DNA of 64,000 nucleotides. Source: Kluyvera sp036759925 (GTDB taxonomy: Bacteria > Pseudomonadota > Gammaproteobacteria > Enterobacterales > Enterobacteriaceae). The position numbers and the translations under genes are program-made. The stretch lies in the NCBI RefSeq assembly GCF_036759925.1, contig NZ_JAPKIB010000019.1:1-64000 (forward strand). Reading direction: 5' to 3'. Of the stretch, positions 46,407-55,438 are shown one piece after another (positions within the stretch are counted from its first letter, which is position 1; each line of letters starts with the position of its first letter). Under the pieces are notes generated by a model. It did not search any database. It worked only from the letters and a program-made list of their open reading frames with translations, and was not told the DNA's origin.

Positions 46407-46517
46407 CTCGACCTCAGCGCAAAATTATCCGCGTATAGTAGATGATTGTTATCAACTATTTTCGTAATTGTTTAAAAAAAGTGAGTTCTATCACAAAGGA
46501 AATTCACCCCGTTTCAT

Positions 46518-47387
46518 TCAGGCTGAAACCTGCTGCAAATACTGACGCAGCCAGCTTCCCGCCGCCCCCAGCGGTGAGGCTTTATGCCATAGAAGGTCGG
46601 TCGATACCGAGATTGGCCAGCCCACAATATCCAGCATAGTCAGCTCCGCCGAGCGCGCAAATTCATCCACCAGCGCACAAGGCAATGCACACCAACCTAG
46701 CCCCTGCGCCGCCATGCTCAGCAGCATCAGATAGTTTGGCGCAGACCACACTGGCCCACGCGCAGGGGTAGTGTGGTTCTCCAGATAAGTATTCAGCCGC
46801 AGCTCTCGCCAGGTGCTCAACTGCTCCCACTCCAGCCCTCGCTCGGCGGCCAGGGGATGCGTCGGCGACACGTAAATCGCCATGCGTGTCTGCATCGGCA
46901 AACGGGTGTGGCCGATATCGGTAGGATAGCTATCCCGTGCTTCAATTAAGCCAACCTGCGCACGCCCTTTTTGCAGCAGGTCCACCACATCGTCGTCTTC
47001 CCCCACCAGGCACTCAAACTCCGTGTGCGGAAAACGGCGGTCAAACTGGGCCAGCAGATCTTCGAGTACGTCGGGATGCAGCGTATCGGAAAGCACAAAG
47101 GTAAGCCGCGCCTCGGTCTCACCGCTAAGCGACACCGCCAGCTCATCCAGCCGTTCGCTGGCGCTCAGAATGGCCTGTACGTAGCTCAGCACCCGCTGCC
47201 CTTCGGCGGTGAGCAGCGGCTGGCGCGTGGAACGGTCAAACAGCGTCACGCCAAGATCCGCCTCAAGATGAGCAATGGCGGTGCTGATGGTGGACTGGCT
47301 TTTCCGCAAACGGCGCGCCGCCGCAGAGAAAGAGCCGCAGGAGACGGTTTCAACAAAGGCGGTCAGAGCTTCAGGAGAATAGCGCAT
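46518..47387 (-). CDS. LysR-family regulator divergent from a PACE exporter
   Basis: 289 aa. N-terminal winged HTH MRYSPEALTAFVETVSCGSF, with recognition helix QSTISTAIAHLEADLG, and a C-terminal effector domain. It is divergent from a PACE-family gene with 94 bp between the starts. This arrangement is seen for AceR-AceI-type pairs, where the LTTR activates the exporter. The inducer is unknown; short-chain diamines or biocides are candidates by analogy only. Confidence 0.9.
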   Translation of the reverse strand: MRYSPEALTAFVETVSCGSFSAAARRLRKSQSTISTAIAHLEADLGVTLFDRSTRQPLLTAEGQRVLSYVQAILSASERLDELAVSLSGETEARLTFVLSDTLHPDVLEDLLAQFDRRFPHTEFECLVGEDDDVVDLLQKGRAQVGLIEARDSYPTDIGHTRLPMQTRMAIYVSPTHPLAAERGLEWEQLSTWRELRLNTYLENHTTPARGPVWSAPNYLMLLSMAAQGLGWCALPCALVDEFARSAELTMLDIVGWPISVSTDLLWHKASPLGAAGSWLRQYLQQVSA

Positions 47388-47481
47388 GATGTATCTACTT
47401 TATCGATGGTTTCTATCTTTTACTTATCATATTTATCCATAAAATGCCCACTATCGCATTCCATAAATCAAAGGTCACAAG

Positions 47482-47943
47482 ATGCAAAACGATTCATTAC
47501 ATCGCAGAAAACTCCCGGAGCGTATCTTCCATGCCGTGTGCTTCGAGGGGATCGCCACCGCGATCCTCGCCCCTACCGCGGCTTACCTGATGCAACGCTC
47601 CGTGCTTGAAATGGGCGGGCTGACGGTCATTCTGGCCACCACTGCGATGATCTGGAATATCATCTATAACGCTGGTTTCGACCGCTTCTGGCCGGTGACC
47701 CGCGTTATCCGTACCGCTAAAGTCCGTGCGCTGCACGCGCTCGGCTTCGAGTGCGGGTTTATCGTCATCGGGGTGAGCATCGTGTCGCTGGTGCTGGGCG
47801 TGACGCTTCTGCAGGCCCTCACGCTGGAGATTGGTTTCTTCTTGTTCTTTCTGCCCTACACCATGCTCTACAACTGGGTTTACGACACCCTGCGCGATCG
47901 CATTATCAAGCGCCGTCAACAGAACCTTTACGCGAGAAATTAA
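47482..47943 (+). CDS. PACE family small multidrug efflux transporter
   Basis: 153 aa with four TM helices as two tandem bacterial transmembrane pairs. Family motifs are all visible: RIFHAVCFEG (1A), MIWNIIYNAGFDR (1B), RALHALGFECG (2A) and LPYTMLYNWVYD (2B). PACE proteins such as AceI export chlorhexidine, acriflavine or short-chain diamines by proton antiport at the inner membrane. It is controlled in all likelihood by the divergent LysR gene. Confidence 0.93.
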   Translation: MQNDSLHRRKLPERIFHAVCFEGIATAILAPTAAYLMQRSVLEMGGLTVILATTAMIWNIIYNAGFDRFWPVTRVIRTAKVRALHALGFECGFIVIGVSIVSLVLGVTLLQALTLEIGFFLFFLPYTMLYNWVYDTLRDRIIKRRQQNLYARN

Positions 47944-48054
47944 TCCGCTTTTCAGGCCGATAACAATCGGTCTGAAAATGTTCAGCCACACGAAAAGCTA
48001 ATTATGGTAAATTATCCGCCATTTTTTTGGTTTTATGGTTGATATATTCAGATA

Positions 48055-49284
48055 ATGTCTAAAATTTGGTCTAAAGAAGAGACGCTATGGAGCTTTGCCT
48101 TATATGGCACTGCCGTCGGCGCGGGGACCCTTTTCCTGCCCATCCAGCTTGGCGCCGCGGGTGCCGTGGTGCTGTTTATTACCGCCCTCGTCGCCTGGCC
48201 CCTGACTTACTGGCCGCATCGCGCCTTATGTCAGTTCATCCTGTCCGCTAACACCCCGGCAAGCGTTGGCATCACCGGTGCCGTCAGCCACTATTACGGC
48301 AAAAAGATCGGCAGCCTGATTACCACGCTCTACTTCGTTGCCTTCTTCGTGGTGGTATTGATCTACGCGGTTGCCATTACCAACTCGCTGACCGAGCAAA
48401 TTGGTCACCATATGCCGGTCGATCTCACGACACGAGCATTGGTGAGTCTTGGCGTCGTGCTGTTGCTGAACCTGATCTTCCTGACGGGCCGTCAGACCAC
48501 CATCAAAGTGATGGGCATGCTGGTCTTCCCGCTGATTGCCTACTTCCTGTTCCTGTCTATCTACCTGACCGGAAGCTGGCAGCCGTCGCTGCTGACCACG
48601 CAGATGGAAGTCAGCACCCATACCTTGCATCAGGTGTGGTTATCCATTCCCGTGATGGTTTTCGCTTTTAGCCATACGCCGATTATCTCCACCTTCGCCA
48701 TCGACCGGCGGGAGAAATATGGCGAGCAGGCCATGGGTAAATGCAAAAAAATCATGAAGGTGGCTTATCTGGTCATCTGCCTGAGTGTGCTGTTCTTTGT
48801 GTTCAGCTGCCTGATGTCGATTCCGCCGTCTTATATCAATACGGCGAAAGCCGAAGGCGTGACCATTCTTTCCGCGCTGTCGATGATGCCGAACTCTCCG
48901 AGCTGGCTGTCGATTTCCGGGATTGTGGTCGCCGTGGTCGCGATGTCGAAATCGTTCCTCGGCACCTATTTCGGGGTGATTGAAGGGGCCAGCGAGATGG
49001 TGAAATCGTCGCTGAACCAGGTCGGCGTTCGCAAGAGCCGCTCGTTTAACCGCGGGCTCTCTATCCTGCTGGTGTCGGCGGTGACCTTTATCGTCTGCTG
49101 CATTAACCCGAACGCGATTTCGATGATTTACGCCATCAGCGGCCCGCTGATTGCCATGATTCTGTTTATCATGCCAACGCTGTCGACCTACCTTATTCCG
49201 TCGCTCAAGCCTTACCGTTCTATCGGTAGCCTGATTACGCTGATTGTCGGCCTGCTGTGTGTGTCGGTGATGTTCTTCGGATAA
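48055..49284 (+). CDS. yqeG: HAAAP-family amino acid transporter YqeG
   Basis: 409 aa, the E. coli YqeG length. Hydroxy/aromatic amino acid permease family (like SdaC/TdcC) with about 11 TM helices. The N-terminus MSKIWSKEETLWSFALYGTA and the glycine-rich AVGAGTLFLPIQLGAAGAV helix are typical. Recent work assigns YqeG-like proteins to serine or threonine uptake; treat the substrate as probable. The SD is weak. A strong terminator follows. Confidence 0.92.
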   Translation: MSKIWSKEETLWSFALYGTAVGAGTLFLPIQLGAAGAVVLFITALVAWPLTYWPHRALCQFILSANTPASVGITGAVSHYYGKKIGSLITTLYFVAFFVVVLIYAVAITNSLTEQIGHHMPVDLTTRALVSLGVVLLLNLIFLTGRQTTIKVMGMLVFPLIAYFLFLSIYLTGSWQPSLLTTQMEVSTHTLHQVWLSIPVMVFAFSHTPIISTFAIDRREKYGEQAMGKCKKIMKVAYLVICLSVLFFVFSCLMSIPPSYINTAKAEGVTILSALSMMPNSPSWLSISGIVVAVVAMSKSFLGTYFGVIEGASEMVKSSLNQVGVRKSRSFNRGLSILLVSAVTFIVCCINPNAISMIYAISGPLIAMILFIMPTLSTYLIPSLKPYRSIGSLITLIVGLLCVSVMFFG

Positions 49285-49299
49285 GTACATCACGGATGT

Positions 49300-49337
49300 A
49301 AAAAAGGCCTGTCGGGGAAACCCAGCAGGCCTTTTTT
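49300..49337 (+). terminator. yqeG terminator
   Basis: AAAAAGGCCTG...CAGGCCTTTTT, with an inner GGGAAACCC loop-stem. Confidence 0.85.
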
Positions 49338-49349
49338 GTTGGCTAAATC

Positions 49350-49450
49350 ATGGTAGCCCGGACGAGGCGTTTACGCCGACTCCGGGGAGGTTCGATACCG
49401 TATGCAGGCTTGTCGCACTCCCCGGCGGCGCTTCGCTTGGCCGGGCTACG
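49350..49450. repeat. REP cluster between yqeG and mqo
   Basis: GTAGCCCGGACGAGGCGTTT at 49352-49371 and the inverse unit CCCCGGCGGCGCTTCGCTTG, continuing to GGCCGGGCTAC, at 49420-49450. They lie between convergent genes. Confidence 0.75.
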
Positions 49451-49468
49451 GTTCTAAACAGCCTGCTA

Positions 49469-51124
49469 TTACAGCGCCATATCGTGCTGCGGTGACGCGC
49501 TCGCTGGTTGCTCTGCCGGTTTTGCCTGAGCAACTGGGGCGGCTGGCATCTGAATCACCGGCGGCTTAGTCAGCTCCAGCGTGGCAGCGGTGTCATCCCA
49601 GACCTGCTGGGTCAGCGCGACGTTGCCGTTCAGGTTCTGGCCAAAGCTCGGCACGATACCGCGAATTTTGCTCTGCCATTCCGGTGAGTTGAACTGCTCC
49701 GGGAACAGCTTTTTAATCACGTTCAGCGTGATTGGCGCAGCGGTAGAGGCACCCGGCGATGCGCCCAGCAGCGCAGAGATGGTGCGCTGTTGGTCAACCA
49801 CCACTTCGGTCCCCAGCTTCAGCACGCCGCCTTTGTCGGCATCTTTCTTGATGATCTGCACGCGCTGGCCTGCCTGAATCAGCTTCCAGTCCTCTTTACG
49901 CGCCTCGGGGTAGTACTCTTTCAGCGCGGCAAAGCGGTCGTCATCGCTCAGCATCACCTGGCTCACCAGGTATTTCACCAGGTCGAAGTTATCCAGGCCC
50001 ACATGGGTCATCGGCATCACGTTGCTGGTGGTGGTGGTACTCAGCAGGTCAAAGAACGAACCCTGTTTGAGGAACTTGGTGGAGAAGGTTGCGAACGGCC
50101 CAAACAGCACCACGCGCTTGCCATCGATAAAGCGCGCATCGATATGCGGCACCGACATCGGCGGCGCACCCACGGAAGCCTGACCGTAGACTTTTTCCAT
50201 ATGTTGACGCGTAACGTCTGGGTTTTCGGTCATCAGGAAAGAGCCGCCGACCGGGAAGCCCGCGTAGTTGTCTGCTTCCGGAATGCCGGTTTTCTGCAGC
50301 AGCTTCAGCGCCCCGCCGCCCGCACCGATAAAGACATACTTCGCGTCGATAGCGTGCTGCTTACCGCTGTTCACGTCTTCAATGGTGACGTGCCAGGAGT
50401 TATCGCCGTTGCGTTTGAATTCAGTTACTTCAGAGGAGGTTTGCAGCGTGAAGTGGTTGTTCTTCTTCAGGCTGCCGATCAGCTGACGGGTAATTTCGCC
50501 GTAGTTAACATCGGTGCCGACCGGCGTCCAGGTCGCAGCGACCTTTTGCTGCGGGTCACGACCGGCCATCACCAGCGGCGCCCACTGGGCAATTTGCTGA
50601 TGATCGGTGGAGAATTTCATGCCCTGGAACAGGGTGGTTTTTTGCAGCGCGTCGTAGCGCTTGCCGAGGTACTCCACGTTTTTATCGCCCCAGACAAAGC
50701 TCATATGCGGCGTGGAGTTAATAAAGGCATGGGGATTATTCAGAATGCCGCGCTTCACCTGCGAGGACCAGAATTGGCGGGAAATCATAAACTGTTCGTT
50801 AATTTCCAGCGCCTTAGTCACGTCGATGGTGCCGTCCGGGCGCTCCGGCGTGTAGTTCAACTCCATATTAGCGGAGTGGCCGGTACCGGCGTTATTCCAG
50901 CCGTTAGAAGATTCCATCGCGACTTTATCGAGCTTCTCCACCATCACCTGTTTCCAGTCAGGCTGTAATTCCTGTAACCAGGTGCCCAGTGAAGCGCTCA
51001 TGATCCCGCCGCCAATCAGCAGGACGTCGGTTTTTTCAGTGGTATCGGTATCTGCGTAAGCCGCTGAATTGACCAGCAGCGCGATGGTCGCCAGAGTAAA
51101 TAGTTTTTTATTAATAGCAGGCAT
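49469..51124 (-). CDS. mqo: Malate:quinone oxidoreductase
   Basis: 551 aa (E. coli 548). Peripheral FAD enzyme that oxidises malate to oxaloacetate and reduces quinone, a bypass of malate dehydrogenase. The FAD dinucleotide-binding motif GGGIMSASLGTWLQE is near residues 38-52, and SSNGWNNAGTGHSANME follows. An N-terminal hydrophobic stretch (LFTLATIALLVNSAAYA) and a Pro/Ala-rich tail are typical of enterobacterial Mqo. In E. coli it maps elsewhere, so this is a different genomic position. Confidence 0.95.
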   Translation of the reverse strand: MPAINKKLFTLATIALLVNSAAYADTDTTEKTDVLLIGGGIMSASLGTWLQELQPDWKQVMVEKLDKVAMESSNGWNNAGTGHSANMELNYTPERPDGTIDVTKALEINEQFMISRQFWSSQVKRGILNNPHAFINSTPHMSFVWGDKNVEYLGKRYDALQKTTLFQGMKFSTDHQQIAQWAPLVMAGRDPQQKVAATWTPVGTDVNYGEITRQLIGSLKKNNHFTLQTSSEVTEFKRNGDNSWHVTIEDVNSGKQHAIDAKYVFIGAGGGALKLLQKTGIPEADNYAGFPVGGSFLMTENPDVTRQHMEKVYGQASVGAPPMSVPHIDARFIDGKRVVLFGPFATFSTKFLKQGSFFDLLSTTTTSNVMPMTHVGLDNFDLVKYLVSQVMLSDDDRFAALKEYYPEARKEDWKLIQAGQRVQIIKKDADKGGVLKLGTEVVVDQQRTISALLGASPGASTAAPITLNVIKKLFPEQFNSPEWQSKIRGIVPSFGQNLNGNVALTQQVWDDTAATLELTKPPVIQMPAAPVAQAKPAEQPASASPQHDMAL

Positions 51125-51316
51125 AATGATGATATTCGCATAGCTAAATGTAATGTGTGCGCTAATAGTAGCGCACTTTTACATTATTTTAAAATACCAC
51201 TCACTTTCCACTTATAGTTATTAACAAATTACCCACTCTGCTTTTTTAAATTAAAAAAAGCATCCGCATTATTTGCGTGGAAATAAAATTTAAATAATTT
51301 GAGTTTAATTCAGCAA

Positions 51317-52087
51317 TTAATGCAGGCCGAATTCCGCCATAAGCTGCTGGCGTAACAGAACAAAATCCGTGCTGCTACGTTCACGCGGTCGCGGTAATGT
51401 CACCTCAATGGTGCGAATCGGGTCGCCTTTCATTTTTGGCAAAATAATCACCCGATCGGCAAGGTAAATCGCCTCTTCCAGATCGTGCGTCACCAGCACC
51501 ATCGTCATCTTTTCCGCATCACGAATGCGCGCCAGCTCTTCCTGCATAGTGATTTTAGTCATCGCATCCAGCGCCCCGAGCGGCTCATCCAGCAGCAGAA
51601 TTTCCGGCTGAATGGTCAGCGCTCGGGCAATGCCGACGCGCTGGGCCATGCCGCCGGAAAGCTGGTTGGGCAGCGCCTGCTCGCAGTGGCTGAGCCCCAC
51701 CAGCTCAATCGCCTCTTTCGCCCGCGCCCTGGCCTGCTTACGCGGCACGCCCTGCACATCGAGGCTGAAGCTGACGTTTTCCAGCACCGTCAGCCACGGC
51801 AGCAGGCGGGGCTCCTGGAAAATCACCGCCCGCTCGCGGCTCATGCCATGTACCGCCTGGCCGTCAATCACCACGTCGCCCGCATCCGGCGTTTCCAGCC
51901 CCGCGAGAATTCGCAGCAGCGTGGTTTTCCCGCAGCCGCTGGGGCCGACGATGGCGATACTCTGCCCACTTTCAATCTGTAAGTTAAGGTCGCGGAAGAC
52001 ATCAAACGGCTTCCCCTCGAGGGAAAAGGTCTTGCGTAAGCGGCGAATCGAGATGTCGCCACGGGCGGTCTGCGTGGTTGATGTCAT
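51317..52087 (-). CDS. ABC transporter ATPase, SsuB/TauB type
   Basis: 256 aa. Walker A is IVGPSGCGKTTLLRILAG, the signature QLSGGMAQRVGIARAL, Walker B LLLDEPLGALDAM, and the H-loop LVTHDLEEAIYLADR. It belongs to the nitrate/sulfonate/taurine import class. Last gene of the four-gene operon; its ATG overlaps the SBP stop by one base. The substrate is a small organosulfur (or related) compound by class; not more precise. Confidence 0.9.
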   Translation of the reverse strand: MTSTTQTARGDISIRRLRKTFSLEGKPFDVFRDLNLQIESGQSIAIVGPSGCGKTTLLRILAGLETPDAGDVVIDGQAVHGMSRERAVIFQEPRLLPWLTVLENVSFSLDVQGVPRKQARARAKEAIELVGLSHCEQALPNQLSGGMAQRVGIARALTIQPEILLLDEPLGALDAMTKITMQEELARIRDAEKMTMVLVTHDLEEAIYLADRVIILPKMKGDPIRTIEVTLPRPRERSSTDFVLLRQQLMAEFGLH

Positions 52088-53058
52088 TATGCACCTTCCG
52101 TTTTCAGCAAAATATTTGACGCTTTAAGCTGGCCTTTTTTCAGTACGCCGTCGCGCTCAAGAATATCCAGCCAGAACTGCACATCATGAGGTTCCGACAG
52201 TCCGCCTTTGCGGACACCGTAGCCGGTGAAGTACTGCGCCACGTCAGGGTTCTCGCCGCGTTCTTTCAGGATCTTCGCCATAATGTCACGCACCTGCGCC
52301 GGGTTATCGCGGGCATAATCCAGCGCACGAGCCGATTCAACCACGAAGATGCGCGCCGCATCCGGGTGCTGTTTGACGAAGTCTGAACGCAGCACCGTAA
52401 AGCCACCGGCAATCGGCCCCAGCACATCCGCATCGTTGAAGATTGGGCGCAGGCCGCCGTGGCTGCGCGCCACGCCTTCGAAGGTGGTCTGCCAGTAGCC
52501 AAAAGCAGCCACGTCGACCTGACCTGAACGCAATGTCTGCTCAAGCTGCGGGCCCGGAACCGCGACCGGTTTGGCGGCGTTTTCCGGCAGGTTCGCCTGA
52601 TGCAGTGCTTCACGCAGGGTATAGTCCAGATGCGCGCCCAGGGTGTTTACTGCCACGCTTTTTCCGACTAAATCTTTGATCGACTTAATCGGGCTATCCT
52701 CCTTCACGTAGAAGATAGATTTGGTGGTTTCGTTGATGCCGTTGGTCGGGTAAGCCGCCACAAAGTCGTTACCGTTAGCGATGGCATTAATCACCGCTGG
52801 CGTCGCCGCTGAACCAACATCAATGCTGCCGGACGCCAGAGCAAATAAAGACTCAGGTCCACCGCTGGCGTAGCCGGCATTTTTAATCGACACGCCGGTG
52901 CCTTTAAAATATCCCAGCGCTTCCGCCAGTTCGTGAGCGGAAATACCGCCATAGCTCGCCATATAGCGCATCGTTACTTCATCCTGAGCACGAACCGACG
53001 CACTAGCACCCAATAAGAAAAGCACCGCAACCCACGCTGAATAGAACTGTTTTTTCAT
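52087..53058 (-). CDS. ABC substrate-binding protein, SsuA/TauA type
   Basis: 323 aa. Signal peptide of about 24 residues (MKKQFYSAWVAVLFLLGASA, cleavage after VRA). The NMT1/SsuA fold starts DEVTMRYMASYGGI, with GYFKGTGVSIKNAGYASGG and AAFGYWQTTFEGVARSHG later. A Thr/Ser-rich pocket typical of sulfonate binders (GSIDVGSAATPAV) is present. SD AAGGAA precedes it by 9 bp. It lies between the permease and ATPase genes. Confidence 0.88.
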   Translation of the reverse strand: MKKQFYSAWVAVLFLLGASASVRAQDEVTMRYMASYGGISAHELAEALGYFKGTGVSIKNAGYASGGPESLFALASGSIDVGSAATPAVINAIANGNDFVAAYPTNGINETTKSIFYVKEDSPIKSIKDLVGKSVAVNTLGAHLDYTLREALHQANLPENAAKPVAVPGPQLEQTLRSGQVDVAAFGYWQTTFEGVARSHGGLRPIFNDADVLGPIAGGFTVLRSDFVKQHPDAARIFVVESARALDYARDNPAQVRDIMAKILKERGENPDVAQYFTGYGVRKGGLSEPHDVQFWLDILERDGVLKKGQLKASNILLKTEGA

Positions 53059-53109
53059 TATAAAAATTCCTTTATGGCGATAAGTAAAAACGCAAAATAA
53101 CGTACAAAA

Positions 53110-53940
53110 TTAACGGCTACGGATATTCCATCGACACAGGCGACGTTGCAGTACCACCAGAATCGCGTTCGCTAATAACCCGGCAAACGCCAGCAGGAAT
53201 ATCGCGGCAAACATCATGGGTATTTGGAAGTTATATTGCGCATTCATCACCCTGAAACCGATCCCCTGATTCGCCCCGATCATTTCGGCGGCAATCAGCA
53301 GCAGCAGCGCGGTGGTGGCCGACAGGCGCAGGCCAATAAAAATAGAGGGAACGGAAGCAGGAACGATCACCCGGTAGAACAGCGTCAGGCGTCCGGCGCC
53401 AAAGGTACGCGCCATCTCCAGCAGTTTGGTATCCACCTCTTTCACGCCGCTGATGGTCGACAGCAGAATCGGGAACAGCGCCGCCCAAAAGATCACGAAC
53501 ACTTTGGAGGTTTCCCCTAAGCCCAGCAGCAGGATAAAGATCGGATACAGCGCCAGCGCCGAGGTCTGGCGGAACAATTGCAAGATAGGATCCAGCGCCT
53601 GCTCCAGCGGGCGAATCTGGCCCATAAACAGCCCCAGCGGGATCCCCACCACGATAGCCGCAGCGAAAGCCAAGCCGGCACGCTGAAGGCTGATGGTAAT
53701 ATCACCCAGCAGCGCACCCTGAGTAATACCGTTCCACAAGGCGACAAAGATTTTATCCAGCGGCGGGATGATCGCCGCGTTCAGCCAACCGGCGGTGCTG
53801 GCAATCTGCCAGCCGGCAAAGAACAGCACCAGCAGGCCGTAGCGCGCAATCAGCGACAGGCTGCGCTGATACCACACCAGGTAAGCAGGCTTAGCCTGTA
53901 CGCGCGCCTTCAGGCGAATTCGGGTCGTGGAATAGAACAT
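53110..53940 (-). CDS. ABC transporter permease, SsuC/TauC type
   Basis: 276 aa with about six TM helices. The EAA-like loop is LEMARTFGAGRLTLFYRVIV with a following P-rich turn, as in SsuC and TauC. A strong SD, AAGGAGG, precedes the ATG at 53940. It starts 9 bp after the monooxygenase gene and is 51 bp from the SBP, so transcription from the LLM gene should include it. Confidence 0.9.
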   Translation of the reverse strand: MFYSTTRIRLKARVQAKPAYLVWYQRSLSLIARYGLLVLFFAGWQIASTAGWLNAAIIPPLDKIFVALWNGITQGALLGDITISLQRAGLAFAAAIVVGIPLGLFMGQIRPLEQALDPILQLFRQTSALALYPIFILLLGLGETSKVFVIFWAALFPILLSTISGVKEVDTKLLEMARTFGAGRLTLFYRVIVPASVPSIFIGLRLSATTALLLLIAAEMIGANQGIGFRVMNAQYNFQIPMMFAAIFLLAFAGLLANAILVVLQRRLCRWNIRSR

Positions 53941-53949
53941 TGCGCCTCC

Positions 53950-55296
53950 TTAAGCCACTTTGCTGTTACGCACGGCGCTGTAGCGGTTGCTGGCAAACGG
54001 TAGCCCCAGATTTTCACGCAGCGTTTTGCCCTCGTACTGAGTACGGAACAGCCCGCGTTTTTGTAAAATCGGCACCACCAGCTCAATAAAGTCATCCAGT
54101 CCGCCCGGAAGCCACGGCGGCAGCACATTGAAGCCATCGGCGGCTTCGTTTTCAAACCACTCCTGCAGCGTATCTGCCACCTGCTCGGCGCTGCCCACCA
54201 CGGTGAAATGACCGCGCGCGGTCGCCACCCACTGGTAGAGCTGGCGAATGGTGAAGTTGTTTTCATCGGCAATCTGGCGAATCAGCTCGGGGCGCGATTT
54301 CATCCCTTCGGTCACCGGCAGCGGTGGCAGCGGGCCGTCCGGGTCGAATTTCCCGAGATCGATACCGCCACCGGCCAGGCCATTCAGCAGAGCGATGCCG
54401 TCGGCTTCGACAATCAGCGAGGTCAGCTTGTGGTACTTCTCTTTCGCCTCTTCCTCCGTTCGCCCAATGAACGGCGCGACGCCTGGCATAATCAGCACAT
54501 GGTTCGGGTTACGGCCGACGGCGCGAGCGCGTGATTTGATATCGCGATAGAAGTCCTGCGCGGTGTCGAGATGCTGATGTGAAGTAAAGATCACTTCGGC
54601 CGTCGCGGCAGCCAGCGCTCGGCCGCTTTCAGATTGCCCCGCCTGCACAATCACCGGCTGACCCTGCGCCGAGCGCGGCACGTTCAGCGGCCCACGCACT
54701 TTGAAGAATTTGCCGACGTGATCGGTGTTGTGCACCTTACTACGGTCAAAGAACTGGCCCGAGGCTTTGTCACGTAAAAATGCGTCGTCTTCAAAGCTAT
54801 CCCACAGTTTTTTCACCACTTCAACGTGCTCTTTCGCCCGCTGGTAGCGGTACTCATGCGGATGCTGGGTATCCAGATTAAAGTTGTGCGCCGCCGATTC
54901 GGTGGCGGTGGTCACCACGTTCCAGCCCGCGCGCCCGCCGGAGATGAGATCCAGCGAAGCAAACTTGCGCGCCAGATTGTAGGGTTCTTCGTAGGTGGTG
55001 GAGGCGGTGGCGATAAAGCCGATATTTTGCGTCAGCGGCGCCAGCGCCGAAAACAGGGTGACCGGCTCGAAGCCCGCCACTTTCGCGGTACCACCGTCGG
55101 TCACGCCGGAAGCGGGGATCGCCAGGCCGTCAGCCAGGAAGTAGGCATCAAACAGGCCGCGTTCGGCGGTCTGGGCAAGCTGCTTATGGAATTCAAAACT
55201 GGTCGCGCCATCCGCGGGAGCGTCAGGGTGACGCCACGCCGCGATATGCTGGCCGCCGCCGGGAAGGAAAGCCCCTAATTTGATCTGTCTGCTCAT
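53950..55296 (-). CDS. LLM-class FMN-dependent monooxygenase, NtaA/SnaA/DszA family
   Basis: 448 aa from the ATG at 55296 (SD AGGAG); the ORF extends further upstream without an SD. Bacterial luciferase-like TIM barrel. QIKLGAFLPGGGQHIAAWRH opens the family fold, and SGGRAGWNVVTTATESAAHN is the flavin-pocket segment of the NtaA subgroup. The enzyme would oxidise a sulfur- or nitrogen-containing compound, probably using FMNH2 from an unlinked reductase. First gene of the operon with the ABC importer. Confidence 0.88.
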   Translation of the reverse strand: MSRQIKLGAFLPGGGQHIAAWRHPDAPADGATSFEFHKQLAQTAERGLFDAYFLADGLAIPASGVTDGGTAKVAGFEPVTLFSALAPLTQNIGFIATASTTYEEPYNLARKFASLDLISGGRAGWNVVTTATESAAHNFNLDTQHPHEYRYQRAKEHVEVVKKLWDSFEDDAFLRDKASGQFFDRSKVHNTDHVGKFFKVRGPLNVPRSAQGQPVIVQAGQSESGRALAAATAEVIFTSHQHLDTAQDFYRDIKSRARAVGRNPNHVLIMPGVAPFIGRTEEEAKEKYHKLTSLIVEADGIALLNGLAGGGIDLGKFDPDGPLPPLPVTEGMKSRPELIRQIADENNFTIRQLYQWVATARGHFTVVGSAEQVADTLQEWFENEAADGFNVLPPWLPGGLDDFIELVVPILQKRGLFRTQYEGKTLRENLGLPFASNRYSAVRNSKVA

Positions 55297-55365
55297 TCTG
55301 GTTTCTCCTGATTCGATGCCGAAAGTGGGCTGAAACCAAGATAGCCAAAATGCGCGGCCATTCTG

Positions 55366-55392
55366 AAATAACAAATATTGAGTTAGTTATTT
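55366..55392. promoter_or_regulatory. Inverted repeat upstream of the LLM operon (CysB/Cbl-like?)
   Basis: AAATAAC and GTTATTT arms separated by 13 bp, 70-96 bp before the LLM ATG. AAATATTGAGTTA in between resembles sequence found at CysB/Cbl-regulated sulfur genes. Plausible but unproved. Confidence 0.4.
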
Positions 55393-55438
55393 ACATTTTT
55401 GCAATAAAGCCAGTGAAGGCCTGTTGGCCGGATAAGCG

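Noticed and set aside
22311..49450. The recurring GC-rich palindromes as a CRISPR array
   Set aside because: They are scattered REP/BIME units between genes, lacking regular spacers and cas genes.
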